From Streptomyces ardesiacus (GTDB lineage: Bacteria; Actinomycetota; Actinomycetes; Streptomycetales; Streptomycetaceae): 64,000 nt of DNA. Below the pieces are notes generated by a model. It searched no databases and was not told where the DNA came from. It saw only the letters and a list, made by a program, of their open reading frames with translations. A program made the translations under genes and the position numbers. The stretch spans positions 558,001 through 622,000 of the forward strand of contig NZ_BEWC01000008.1 in NCBI RefSeq assembly GCF_003112575.1, given 5' to 3'. Shown in pieces: positions 15,754 through 22,975 of the stretch; the stretch's first letter is position 1; each line of letters opens with the position of its first letter.

Positions 15754-16737
15754 ATGGACGAGCGCACTTTCGGCAGGTCGGATCAGCACGCGTCGGTGAT
15801 CGGCCTCGGCACCTGGCAACTGGGTGCCGACTGGGGAGACGTCGACGACAAGGAAGCCCTCGCGGTACTGGAGGCGGCGGCCGAGTCGGGGGTGACCTTC
15901 TTCGACACGGCGGACGTCTACGGCGACGGCCGCAGCGAGCGGACCATCGCCTCCTTCCTCGCGGGCCGGCCCGACCTGCACGTGCTGGTCGCCACCAAGA
16001 TGGGCCGCCGGGTCGAGCAGATCCCGCAGAACTACGTCCTGGACAACTTCCGGGAGTGGAACGACCGTTCCCGCCGCAACCTCGGCGTCGACCGCCTCGA
16101 CCTGGTGCAGCTCCACTGCCCGCCGACGCCCGTCTACTCCAGCGACGAGGTGTTCGACGCCCTGGACACCCTCGTCGAGGAGGAGCGCGTCGCCGCGTAC
16201 GGCGTCAGCGTGGAGACGTGCGAGGAGGCGCTCACCGCGATCGCCCGGCCGAACGTGGCCAGCGTGCAGATCATCCTCAACCCCTTCCGCATGAAGCCCC
16301 TGCGCGAGGTCCTGCCCGCGGCCCGGGAGGCGGGCGTCGGCATCATCGCCCGGGTGCCGCTCGCGTCCGGCCTGCTGTCCGGCAAGTACACCCGGGACAC
16401 GGTCTTCGCGGCCAACGACCACCGCAACTTCAACCGCCACGGGGAGGCCTTCGACCAGGGCGAGACCTTCTCCGGCGTCGACTTCGCCACGGGTGTCGAG
16501 GCCGCCGCCGAGTTCGCCGCGCTCGCCCCCGAGGGATACACCCCCGCCCAGCTGGCGCTGCGCTGGATCGTCCAGCAGCCCGGGGTGACCAGCGTGATCC
16601 CGGGCGCCCGTTCGCCCGAGCAGGCCCGCGCCAACACGGACGCCGCCCGGCTGCCGGAGCTGTCGGACGCCACCCTCGCCGCCGTCCGCGACCTGTACGA
16701 CCGCCGCATCAAGGACCAGGTCGAGGCCCGCTGGTAG
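15754..16737 (+). CDS. aldo/keto reductase
   Basis: A 327-residue NADP(H) oxidoreductase of the AKR barrel family. Visible: FFDTADVYGDGRSE (Asp, Tyr), VATKMGRR (Lys), VQLHCPPTPVY (His), and the C-terminal VIPGARSPEQARANT coenzyme motif. The substrate is unknown. The gene starts 12 bases after the monooxygenase stop but CAGACT (15742-15747) lies 6 bases before its ATG, a common leaderless promoter form in Streptomyces, so it may have its own transcript inside an operon. Confidence 0.87.
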   Translation: MDERTFGRSDQHASVIGLGTWQLGADWGDVDDKEALAVLEAAAESGVTFFDTADVYGDGRSERTIASFLAGRPDLHVLVATKMGRRVEQIPQNYVLDNFREWNDRSRRNLGVDRLDLVQLHCPPTPVYSSDEVFDALDTLVEEERVAAYGVSVETCEEALTAIARPNVASVQIILNPFRMKPLREVLPAAREAGVGIIARVPLASGLLSGKYTRDTVFAANDHRNFNRHGEAFDQGETFSGVDFATGVEAAAEFAALAPEGYTPAQLALRWIVQQPGVTSVIPGARSPEQARANTDAARLPELSDATLAAVRDLYDRRIKDQVEARW

Positions 16738-16764
16738 ACGGCCGAAGGGCGGCGCCCCGGAGGC

Positions 16765-17109
16765 TCACGGCACCAGGAGCACCTGCCGCTCCCGCTCCTG
16801 GTCGCCGGCGGCCGCCCCTTCGTCGCGTGCCGTGAAGGCGCGGGACAGCGTCCCGCTCGCCGCCTCCACGGCCTGCGGTGTGCCCTGCACGGTGACCGTC
16901 ACCGGCGCCGACAGGGTCCCGCCCGCCGCCGGGGCGGAGGCCGCCCGCGGGTCGTCCGGGGAGTCGAAGGTTGCGGTACGCACCGTCGCCCCCTCGTCGG
17001 CGGGCAGTTCACCGGGGGGCCCGAAGACGCCCTCCAGGGCGCGGACGATGGCCCGCGCGTCGTCGATGCCGCCGCCGTCGAGCGTCACGGTGAGCTGAGT
17101 GTCGGACAT
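16765..17109 (-). CDS. small protein of unknown function
   Basis: A 114-residue protein I do not recognise. The start SDTQLTVTLDGGGIDDARAI and the middle APVTVTVQGTPQAVEAASGTL suggest a small alpha/beta fold, and the C-terminus is rich in charged residues (AARDEG, QERERQVLL). No signal or membrane segment. ATG 17109 has GAAGG upstream. It is a single gene, convergent with the aldo/keto reductase and divergent from the DUF6328-like membrane protein gene. It somewhat resembles actinobacterial effector-associated constant components, but not enough to assign. Confidence 0.65.
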   Translation of the reverse strand: MSDTQLTVTLDGGGIDDARAIVRALEGVFGPPGELPADEGATVRTATFDSPDDPRAASAPAAGGTLSAPVTVTVQGTPQAVEAASGTLSRAFTARDEGAAAGDQERERQVLLVP

Positions 17110-17260
17110 CCTTCGCCTTCCTTGCCACGCCTGGGTCGGTCCCGGCCCGTGTAACCGTCCCCCGACCGCCCAAACCGGACGCCGGTGCCCGTGCGCCTGA
17201 GTGACGGGATACCGGGAACAGGGAACAGGACGCAGGCGGGACGGTCATCGGGAGGACGAC

Positions 17261-17764
17261 GTGAGGGACTCGGAAGCGGCCGAGGGGGCGGGCCGGCGCA
17301 GGGGGCGCAACGAGACCGAGGAGGAGCGGGCCGACCGGATGTGGACCGAGCTGATCCAGGAGGTCCGCGTCGCGCAGATGGGCGTGCAGATCCTGTTCGG
17401 CTTCCTGCTCACCGTCGTCTTCCAGCCCAAGTACGAGACCCTCTCGGACACCGACCAGACGATCTACCTGATCACGGTGGTCCTCGGAGCGGTGACCACC
17501 GGCGCGCTCATCGGACCGGTGTCCCTGCACCGCCTGGTCTCCGGGCGGCGGGTGAAGCCCCAGGCGGTGCGGTGGGCGTCCCGTCTGACGCTGCTCGGTC
17601 TGGTGCTGCTGCTCGCCACGACCGCCTGCTCGCTCCTGCTGATCCTGCGCGTCGCCACCCACGACGGCTTCGTCCCCTACCTCGTCACCGGCGTGGTGCT
17701 CTGGTACCTGCTGTGCTGGTTCGGGATCCCGCTGTGGACCCGGCACCGCCACACCGCCCGCTGA
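17261..17764 (+). CDS. DUF6328 family four-helix membrane protein
   Basis: A 167-residue protein with a charged N-terminus (RNETEEERADRMWTELIQEV) and four predicted membrane helices: MGVQILFGFLLTVVF, IYLITVVLGAVTTGAL, LTLLGLVLLLATTACSLLLI and YLVTGVVLWYLLCW. This matches the DUF6328 family of actinobacteria, function unknown. GTG 17261 has GGAGG 5 bases upstream; the frame extends further but without support. Convergent with the ssgA-like gene, 33 bases apart. Confidence 0.78.
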   Translation: MRDSEAAEGAGRRRGRNETEEERADRMWTELIQEVRVAQMGVQILFGFLLTVVFQPKYETLSDTDQTIYLITVVLGAVTTGALIGPVSLHRLVSGRRVKPQAVRWASRLTLLGLVLLLATTACSLLLILRVATHDGFVPYLVTGVVLWYLLCWFGIPLWTRHRHTAR

Positions 17765-17797
17765 ACCGCCTCGGCGCGGCGGCGGCCGGGCGCACCC

Positions 17798-18226
17798 TCA
17801 GCCCTCGGCGGTCAGCTCGGCGAGGAACGCGTCGACGCACACCTCTTCCTCCCCGGGCCGGACCACCTCGTGCGTCTCGCGCAGGAACGCCTCCACGGCC
17901 GCGGCCCAGACGAACACCACGGCGCGGTGCCGCTCCCCGTCGGACCGGTCGTCGCCGAGCAGTTCGATGCGCAGTTCGTCCCACATGCCCCGCGACTCGG
18001 GCCGCATCCGCACGTCGCCCACGCCGACCGGACGGGTGAGGCCCGCGGCGACCATCTCCCGGTCCAGCGTCCACTCGGCCAGCACCCGTCCGTCGTGACT
18101 GAAGACCGCCGTGAGGGCGAACGGGTCCGCCGCGTCGTACCCGAGGTGGGCGAGGACGGGGAACCGGTCGCCGGTCTGGCCCGCCTGGAGCTGGACGACC
18201 AGGGTCTTGCGCACGACAGGGGTCAC
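17798..18226 (-). CDS. SsgA-like sporulation/cell division regulator
   Basis: A 142-residue SsgA-like protein (SALP), a Streptomyces-specific family that controls septum placement, FtsZ recruitment or peptidoglycan steps in sporulation. Family marks are DAADPFALTAVFSHDGRVLAEW, LDREMVAAGL, the GVGDVRMRP loop and the C-terminal FLRETHEVV. GTG 18226 is preferred because GGAGG lies 5 bases upstream; an in-frame ATG at 18259 lacks a good site. A SigB-type promoter (18263-18286) gives a leader of about 30 bases, linking this SALP to stress sigma control. It is not identifiable as a specific SsgA-G from sequence alone. Confidence 0.88.
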   Translation of the reverse strand: MTPVVRKTLVVQLQAGQTGDRFPVLAHLGYDAADPFALTAVFSHDGRVLAEWTLDREMVAAGLTRPVGVGDVRMRPESRGMWDELRIELLGDDRSDGERHRAVVFVWAAAVEAFLRETHEVVRPGEEEVCVDAFLAELTAEG

Positions 18227-18262
18227 GAGGGCCTCCAGTGGGAAAGGACGTGGACCCATCGA

Positions 18263-18286
18263 GTACCCGGTTCACGGGCAAGATGC
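18263..18286 (-). promoter_or_regulatory. SigB-type promoter upstream of the ssgA-like gene, exact consensus match
   Basis: On the minus strand GCAT (plus 18283-18286), 14 bases, GGGTAC (plus 18263-18268) matches GNNT-N14-16-GGGTAC/T. Transcription would begin near 18256. Confidence 0.62.
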
Positions 18287-18322
18287 TCAGTCGTTCGAGT
18301 GAGGCGGGGGCACCTGCCGGGT

Positions 18323-19300
18323 TCAGTCGCCGCCGAACGCCTCCCGCAGGGCGGGCAGGAGGGTGCTCTCCGACCAGTCCAGGAAGGCCGGTTGGGTCTC
18401 CCCGCCGATCTGCACCAGGGCGATCTCGGTGAACCCGGCCTCGACGTAGGGGCGTACGGCCGCGACGAAGGCGTCCGGGTCGTCGCCGCAGGGAATGGAC
18501 TCGGCGACGTCGTCCGGCGTCACGAACTGGGTGGCCGCGTCGAAGGAATCCGGGTGCGGCAGCTCGGAGTTGACCTTCCAGCCGCTGCCGAACCAGCGGA
18601 ACTGGGAGTGGGCCCGCTTGATCGCGGTGTCCCGGTCGGGGTCGTAGGAGACGGGCAGTTGGCCCACGCGCGGCTTGCCCTCGCCGCCGTGCCGGCCGAA
18701 GGCCTCCAGCAGCGGCGCCTTCGGCTCGGTGGCGATCACCAGGTCGGCGAACTCGCCCGCCAGCTTGGCCGAGCGTTCCCCGGAGACGGCGATGCCGATG
18801 GGCGGCGGGCTGTCCGGCAGGTCCCACAGCCGGGCCGACTCCACGTCGAAGTGCGTGCCGCGGTGGTTCACGTGACCGCCCGCGAACAGCGCCCGGATGA
18901 TCTCCACGGCCTCCTGCAGCATCTCGTGCCGTACGTCGACCGACGGCCAGCCGCCGCCCACCACGTGCTCGTTGAGGTTCTCGCCGCTGCCGAGGCCCAG
19001 CCGGAACCGGCCCTCGGACAGCAACTGCAGCGTCGCCGCCTTCTGCGCCACCACCGCCGGGTGGTAGCGGAACGTCGGACACGTCACGTAGGTCATCAGC
19101 GGGATGCGGGAGGTGGCCTGCGCCGCGGCGCCCAGCACGCTCCATGCGTAGGGCGCGTGGCCCTGCGAGCGCAGCCAGGGGAAGTAGTGGTCCGAGGTCA
19201 CCGAGAAGTCGAACCCCACCTCCTCGGCCCGCACCAGATGGCCGACGAGGTCACGCGGGCCGGCCTGCTCGGTCATCATCGTGTATCCGATGTGTGCCAT
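18323..19300 (-). CDS. F420-dependent LLM-class oxidoreductase (TIGR03557-like)
   Basis: A 325-residue luciferase-like monooxygenase-fold protein using coenzyme F420 in actinobacteria. The marks are IGYTMMTEQAGP at the N-terminus, FSVTSDHYFPW, PLMTYVTCPTFRYHPAVVAQ, RFRLGLGSGENLNEH and FTEIALVQIGG, the layout of the glucose-6-phosphate dehydrogenase-like F420 subgroup. Substrate unknown. ATG 19300. It is the second gene behind the PLP dehydratase in the same direction with a 76-base gap. Confidence 0.85.
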   Translation of the reverse strand: MAHIGYTMMTEQAGPRDLVGHLVRAEEVGFDFSVTSDHYFPWLRSQGHAPYAWSVLGAAAQATSRIPLMTYVTCPTFRYHPAVVAQKAATLQLLSEGRFRLGLGSGENLNEHVVGGGWPSVDVRHEMLQEAVEIIRALFAGGHVNHRGTHFDVESARLWDLPDSPPPIGIAVSGERSAKLAGEFADLVIATEPKAPLLEAFGRHGGEGKPRVGQLPVSYDPDRDTAIKRAHSQFRWFGSGWKVNSELPHPDSFDAATQFVTPDDVAESIPCGDDPDAFVAAVRPYVEAGFTEIALVQIGGETQPAFLDWSESTLLPALREAFGGD

Positions 19301-19376
19301 GGCGGCCGAGTCCCCGCGAGACCGGAGGGAAAACAGGGGGAAACCGGGCGGAAGGGGCCCGGCCCCGCCCCGGCCG

Positions 19377-20336
19377 TCAGTCCCGTGCGAAGCGGTCCGC
19401 CCACGCCGCCATGTCGGTCACCGTGGCGTTGCCGCCGCACACCACCAGCCCGATGCGGGCGCCGTCACCCACCCGGTCCACCACCCGCCGGGCCGCCGGC
19501 AGCAGACAGCCGGCGGCCGGCTCGGTCCACACCTTGGCGTGCTCGGCGAGCGCGAGCGAACCCCGGACCGCCTCCCGGTCCGGCACCACGAGCACCTCGG
19601 TGACCAGCTCGGCCACATGGTCGTACGTGAGCTGCGAGACGGAGGGCGCGCTCAGCGTGGTGACGACCGACGACAGGGGCACCGCCAGCGGCCCGCCCGC
19701 CGCCAGCGCCCGCGACATGGCCTCGGCGCCCTCGGTCTCCACGCCCCAGACCCGCACCCCGGGCCGCAGGGCCCGCAGCGCCGCCGCCACGCCCGCGATC
19801 AGGCCACCGCCCCCGATGCTCACCAGCACGTCGGTGAGATCGGCGGCGTCCTCGGCGAACTCCAGGCCCACCGTGCCCTGCCCCGCGATCACCACGGGGT
19901 CGTCGAAGGGGTGGACCAGCGTCAGACCCTCCTCGCGCAGCCGGGTGACGAGCGCGAACGCGCTGTCCATGCCGTCGGTGAGCCGCACGACGGCGCCCGC
20001 CTCCTCGGCGGTCTCCACGGACCGGGCCGGCGCCGTACGGGGCATGACCACCGTGGCCTTCACGTCCAGGGCCGCGGCCATCACCGCCACCGCGATGCCG
20101 TGGTTGCCGCCGCTCACCGCGACGACACCGGCGGCCCGCTCGGCCCCGGTCAGCGACAGCAGCTTCGCCGTCGCGCCGCGCGCCTTGAACGAGCCGGTGC
20201 GCTGGAGCAGCTCCAGCTTCGCGGTGACCGGGACGCCGAGCAGCGCGGACAGCCCCGGGCTCGGCACGGTCGGGGTGCGTACGACGTGTCCGGCGATCCG
20301 CTCGGCCGCGGCTTCGATCTCCGTGATCGCGATCAA
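19377..20336 (-). CDS. threonine/serine dehydratase-like PLP enzyme
   Basis: A 319-residue fold-type II PLP enzyme of the threonine/serine ammonia-lyase group. The Schiff-base lysine is in LLQRTGSFKARGA; VAVSGGNHGIAVAVMAAAL binds the substrate; SIGGGGLIAGVAAAL is the PLP phosphate loop; VVCGGNATV is the C-terminal pyridine contact. It has no regulatory ACT domain, so it is a catabolic type or a serine racemase-like enzyme. The start is TTG 20336 with GGAAGGAAG 6 bases upstream. Confidence 0.88.
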   Translation of the reverse strand: MIAITEIEAAAERIAGHVVRTPTVPSPGLSALLGVPVTAKLELLQRTGSFKARGATAKLLSLTGAERAAGVVAVSGGNHGIAVAVMAAALDVKATVVMPRTAPARSVETAEEAGAVVRLTDGMDSAFALVTRLREEGLTLVHPFDDPVVIAGQGTVGLEFAEDAADLTDVLVSIGGGGLIAGVAAALRALRPGVRVWGVETEGAEAMSRALAAGGPLAVPLSSVVTTLSAPSVSQLTYDHVAELVTEVLVVPDREAVRGSLALAEHAKVWTEPAAGCLLPAARRVVDRVGDGARIGLVVCGGNATVTDMAAWADRFARD

Positions 20337-20431
20337 GGCAGTCTTCCTTCCGGGAGGGGCGGTGATCCGCGCCCCCGCGCAGCCTTTCGCGCGAAGCCCC
20401 CAAGGTCAACAAGTCCCCAGGGGGGAAGGGC

Positions 20432-21109
20432 TCAGTGCTGCTGCGTCTTGTGCGGCGTCGCCTCGCTCGGCCGTACGACGACGAAGCCCTCGCCCTGGAG
20501 CACCAGTTGCACCGCCTCGCCCGAACCGCCGCGCAGCATCGAGCCGATGGACTGCGAACGGTGCAGGGAGGTCGTGAGCCCCGCGGACCAGCCGACGACC
20601 GCGTCCGTGTCGACGTGGACCGGGTACTGGTGCGAGACCGGGATGACCAGCGGGTTGCCCTCGCAGACCAGGCCCAGCCTGCCGTGCCCGGTGAACACGC
20701 TGTTGAACAGGCCGCCACCTGCGATGCCCGCGCCCTTCACGGTGGCGATGCGGTAGGACAGCGACGCGTCGAAGCACAGGACGTTGCGGCCGTTGACCGT
20801 GAACTCGTCGCCCGGCTCCACCTCGACGACGAAGCAGTTCTGCGCCTCGTTCGCGAACCAGGCCTCGCCCTGCCCGCGCACCGCCATCAGCGGCAGCCCC
20901 TCCCCGGTGACCGCGCGCTTGAGCATGCCGCCCACGCCCTGGCCCTTGCGCTCGAACTGGAGACTGCCCCGGTAGGCGACCATCGCCCCCTGCCGGGCGA
21001 GCATCTCGCCGTTCACCACGTACCGGATGCACTTGGAGTTCTCGACGGTCATGCCCGGCGCCGTGGCGGGCCCCACCATGTGCTCGCTGGAAAAGAGGTC
21101 ACCCTTCAT
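20432..21109 (-). CDS. AIM24 family protein
   Basis: A 225-residue protein of the AIM24/TIGR00266 family, a double-stranded beta-helix fold of unknown biochemical role (the yeast member is mitochondrial). Typical pieces are GEMLARQGAMVAYRGSLQF, AVRGQGEAWFANEAQNCFV, GGGLFNSVFTGHGRLGLVC and EAVQLVLQGEGFVVV. ATG 21109 was chosen; an upstream in-frame start lacks support. It lies 58 bases behind the UBP zinc-finger gene in the same direction, so it may be the last gene of that operon. Confidence 0.85.
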   Translation of the reverse strand: MKGDLFSSEHMVGPATAPGMTVENSKCIRYVVNGEMLARQGAMVAYRGSLQFERKGQGVGGMLKRAVTGEGLPLMAVRGQGEAWFANEAQNCFVVEVEPGDEFTVNGRNVLCFDASLSYRIATVKGAGIAGGGLFNSVFTGHGRLGLVCEGNPLVIPVSHQYPVHVDTDAVVGWSAGLTTSLHRSQSIGSMLRGGSGEAVQLVLQGEGFVVVRPSEATPHKTQQH

Positions 21110-21167
21110 GACCGCATCCTGGCCCGGAGCGTTCCCTTCCGCCAAGAACGGGTGCGGTCCGGCTGCG

Positions 21168-21521
21168 TCAGCGGTGCAGGGAGGACGCCCAGTCCGCCGG
21201 GACGCGGCCCGCCGGGCCCGGGGACGGCTGGTCCCCGGGGTGACTGCGGGGCGGGGCGAGGTCCGGGCCCGAGGTGCGCACCTCGTCGGCGGCGTAGTCC
21301 CAGTACCAGTCCTCGCCCGGTTCGAAGCTCTGCACCACCGGGTGCCCGGTGGACCGGTAGTGGCCGGTGGCGTGCTGTCCGGGGGAGCTGTCGCAGCAGC
21401 CGACGTGGCCGCAGCTCGCGCAGCGCCGCAGGTGGAACCACCAGCCCCCGGCCGCGTCGCACTCGGCGCAGCCGGTGCCGCTGGGCGGAACGGTGGGGTC
21501 GATTCCGGTGTCGCTGGTCAT
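21168..21521 (-). CDS. UBP-type zinc finger protein
   Basis: A 117-residue protein built around a ZnF-UBP domain, the domain that in eukaryotes binds the ubiquitin C-terminus. Likely metal ligands are C18, C21, C34, C37, C42 or C43, H50, H54 and H60 (CAECDAAGGWWFHLRRCASC, HVGCC, HATGHYRSTGH). There is no ubiquitin in Streptomyces; whether it binds Pup or any peptide tail is unknown. After the finger comes WYWDYAADEVR, then a proline-rich tail. Its ATG overlaps the kinase stop (ATGA), so it is translationally coupled to the cyclic-nucleotide-binding histidine kinase. Confidence 0.85.
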   Translation of the reverse strand: MTSDTGIDPTVPPSGTGCAECDAAGGWWFHLRRCASCGHVGCCDSSPGQHATGHYRSTGHPVVQSFEPGEDWYWDYAADEVRTSGPDLAPPRSHPGDQPSPGPAGRVPADWASSLHR

Positions 21522-22975
21522 ACCGGCTCCTCGGTCGGGTCGGATTCCGTGGTGGTGAGCGGCAGGAGCACCTGGAAACGGGTGTCGCCGGGCTCGGACT
21601 CGACGTGGAGGCTGCCGTGGTGCTTGTCGACCACGATCCGCCAGGAGATGTCCAGGCCCAGCCCGGTGCCCTCGCCCACCGGCTTGGTGGTGAAGAACGG
21701 GTCGAAGACGCGCTCCCGGATCTCCGGTGCGATCCCGGTGCCGGTGTCGCGGAACTCCACCAGCAGCCGGTCGTGGTGGAGCGCCGTGCGCACGGTCAGC
21801 GTCCCCTCGCCGCCCGCGTCGTTCACCGCGGCGACGGCGTTGTCGATCAGGTTGGTCCACACCTGGTTCAGCTCCGCCGGATACGCCGGCACCCGGGGCA
21901 CCGTACGGTCGTACTCCTTGACGACCTCGATCCGCGGGCCGATCTTGCCGGAGAGCATCAGCAGGGTGCTGTCGAGCAGTTCGTGGACGTCGACCGTCCG
22001 GTGGGGGGCCCGGTCGAGCTGTGCGTACTGCTTGGCGGCGCCCACCAGGTGCGAGACGCGGGCGGTGGAGTCCGCGATCTCGTTCATCAACAGCTCGGTC
22101 TCGACGGTGTAGTTGAGCCAGCCGACCGCGCCGGGCAGGATCTCCGCGTCCACGGCCGCCGCGACCTGCTCCAGCCACTCGGTGTCGAGGCCGGCCTGCA
22201 CGAAGGCCGGTGCGAGCTGCCAGCCCTGCTCGATGCCGTGGTCGTCCAGCCAGTCGGTGAGGGCGTCCTCGCGGTCGGCGGCCTCCAGCGGGCTGAGCGA
22301 GGGCGCCTTGGCGACCCGCTCCGCCGTGCGCTCCTGTATCTCGATCAGCCCCGCCAGCGCGTCGCGGGAGAACGGCCCCTCGGCGATCACGGCGAGCTTG
22401 TGCCGCATCTTCGCCACCCGCTCCCGCAGCGTCGAGGTGGCCCGCACCGCGGCCGCCGCGGGGTTGTTCAGCTCATGGGTGAGCCCGGCGGACAGCGAGC
22501 CGAGCGCCAGCAGCCGCTCGCGCTGCCCGATGGCGCGCTGGGTGCTCTTGGAGCCGAAGAACAGCCCCTCCAGCAGATGCACCGCCATCGGGAACCACTC
22601 CCGCATCACCGCCGCGAAGGTGTCCGCCGGCAGCACGAAGAACCGCGTCGGCTCGGTGACCCGCATCGAGTTGGTGTAGACCTGCGGCACCCGGTCGCCG
22701 ACGTACGCCTGCATCGCACCCGCGTACACCCCGCGCTGCGAGGTGCGGTTGGTCTCCACGTCGTCCGCGCCGACCCGGCGGGACAGCACGACCGTGCCCT
22801 CCAGCATGACGTAGAAGCAGGTGGCGTCCTCGCCCTCGGCGTACACCGGCCCGGGGTCGAACAGTTCCACCCGGCCCTCGGCGCACAGCCGGCCCAGCTG
22901 CTCGGGCGTCAGCTTCTCGAACAGGAACAGCTTCCCGATCTCCGCGGGGCTGCACGGCATCGGCCGGCCGTTCAC
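21518..22975 (-). CDS. histidine kinase with N-terminal cyclic-nucleotide-binding domain
   Basis: A 485-residue soluble sensor kinase. Residues 15-150 form a cNMP-binding/Crp-like domain (LFLFEKLTPEQLGRLC, CFYVMLEGTVVLSRRVG). The phosphoacceptor H167 is in GLTHELNNPAAAA, an atypical H-box, followed by a helical dimerisation stretch and a HATPase domain with NLIDNAVAAV (N-box), FRDTGTGIA (G1) and GTGLGLDIS (G2). No membrane segment. GTG 22975 has GGAG 5 bases upstream and overlaps the flavoprotein stop (GTGA). The obvious phosphotransfer partner is the receiver domain of the upstream flavoprotein, encoded by the same operon. Confidence 0.87.
   Translation of the reverse strand: MNGRPMPCSPAEIGKLFLFEKLTPEQLGRLCAEGRVELFDPGPVYAEGEDATCFYVMLEGTVVLSRRVGADDVETNRTSQRGVYAGAMQAYVGDRVPQVYTNSMRVTEPTRFFVLPADTFAAVMREWFPMAVHLLEGLFFGSKSTQRAIGQRERLLALGSLSAGLTHELNNPAAAAVRATSTLRERVAKMRHKLAVIAEGPFSRDALAGLIEIQERTAERVAKAPSLSPLEAADREDALTDWLDDHGIEQGWQLAPAFVQAGLDTEWLEQVAAAVDAEILPGAVGWLNYTVETELLMNEIADSTARVSHLVGAAKQYAQLDRAPHRTVDVHELLDSTLLMLSGKIGPRIEVVKEYDRTVPRVPAYPAELNQVWTNLIDNAVAAVNDAGGEGTLTVRTALHHDRLLVEFRDTGTGIAPEIRERVFDPFFTTKPVGEGTGLGLDISWRIVVDKHHGSLHVESEPGDTRFQVLLPLTTTESDPTEEPV

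Noticed and set aside
14470..16440. A 656-codon minus-strand frame opposite the monooxygenase and aldo/keto reductase
   Set aside because: Both plus-strand genes show full family motifs; the antisense frame is a codon-bias artefact.
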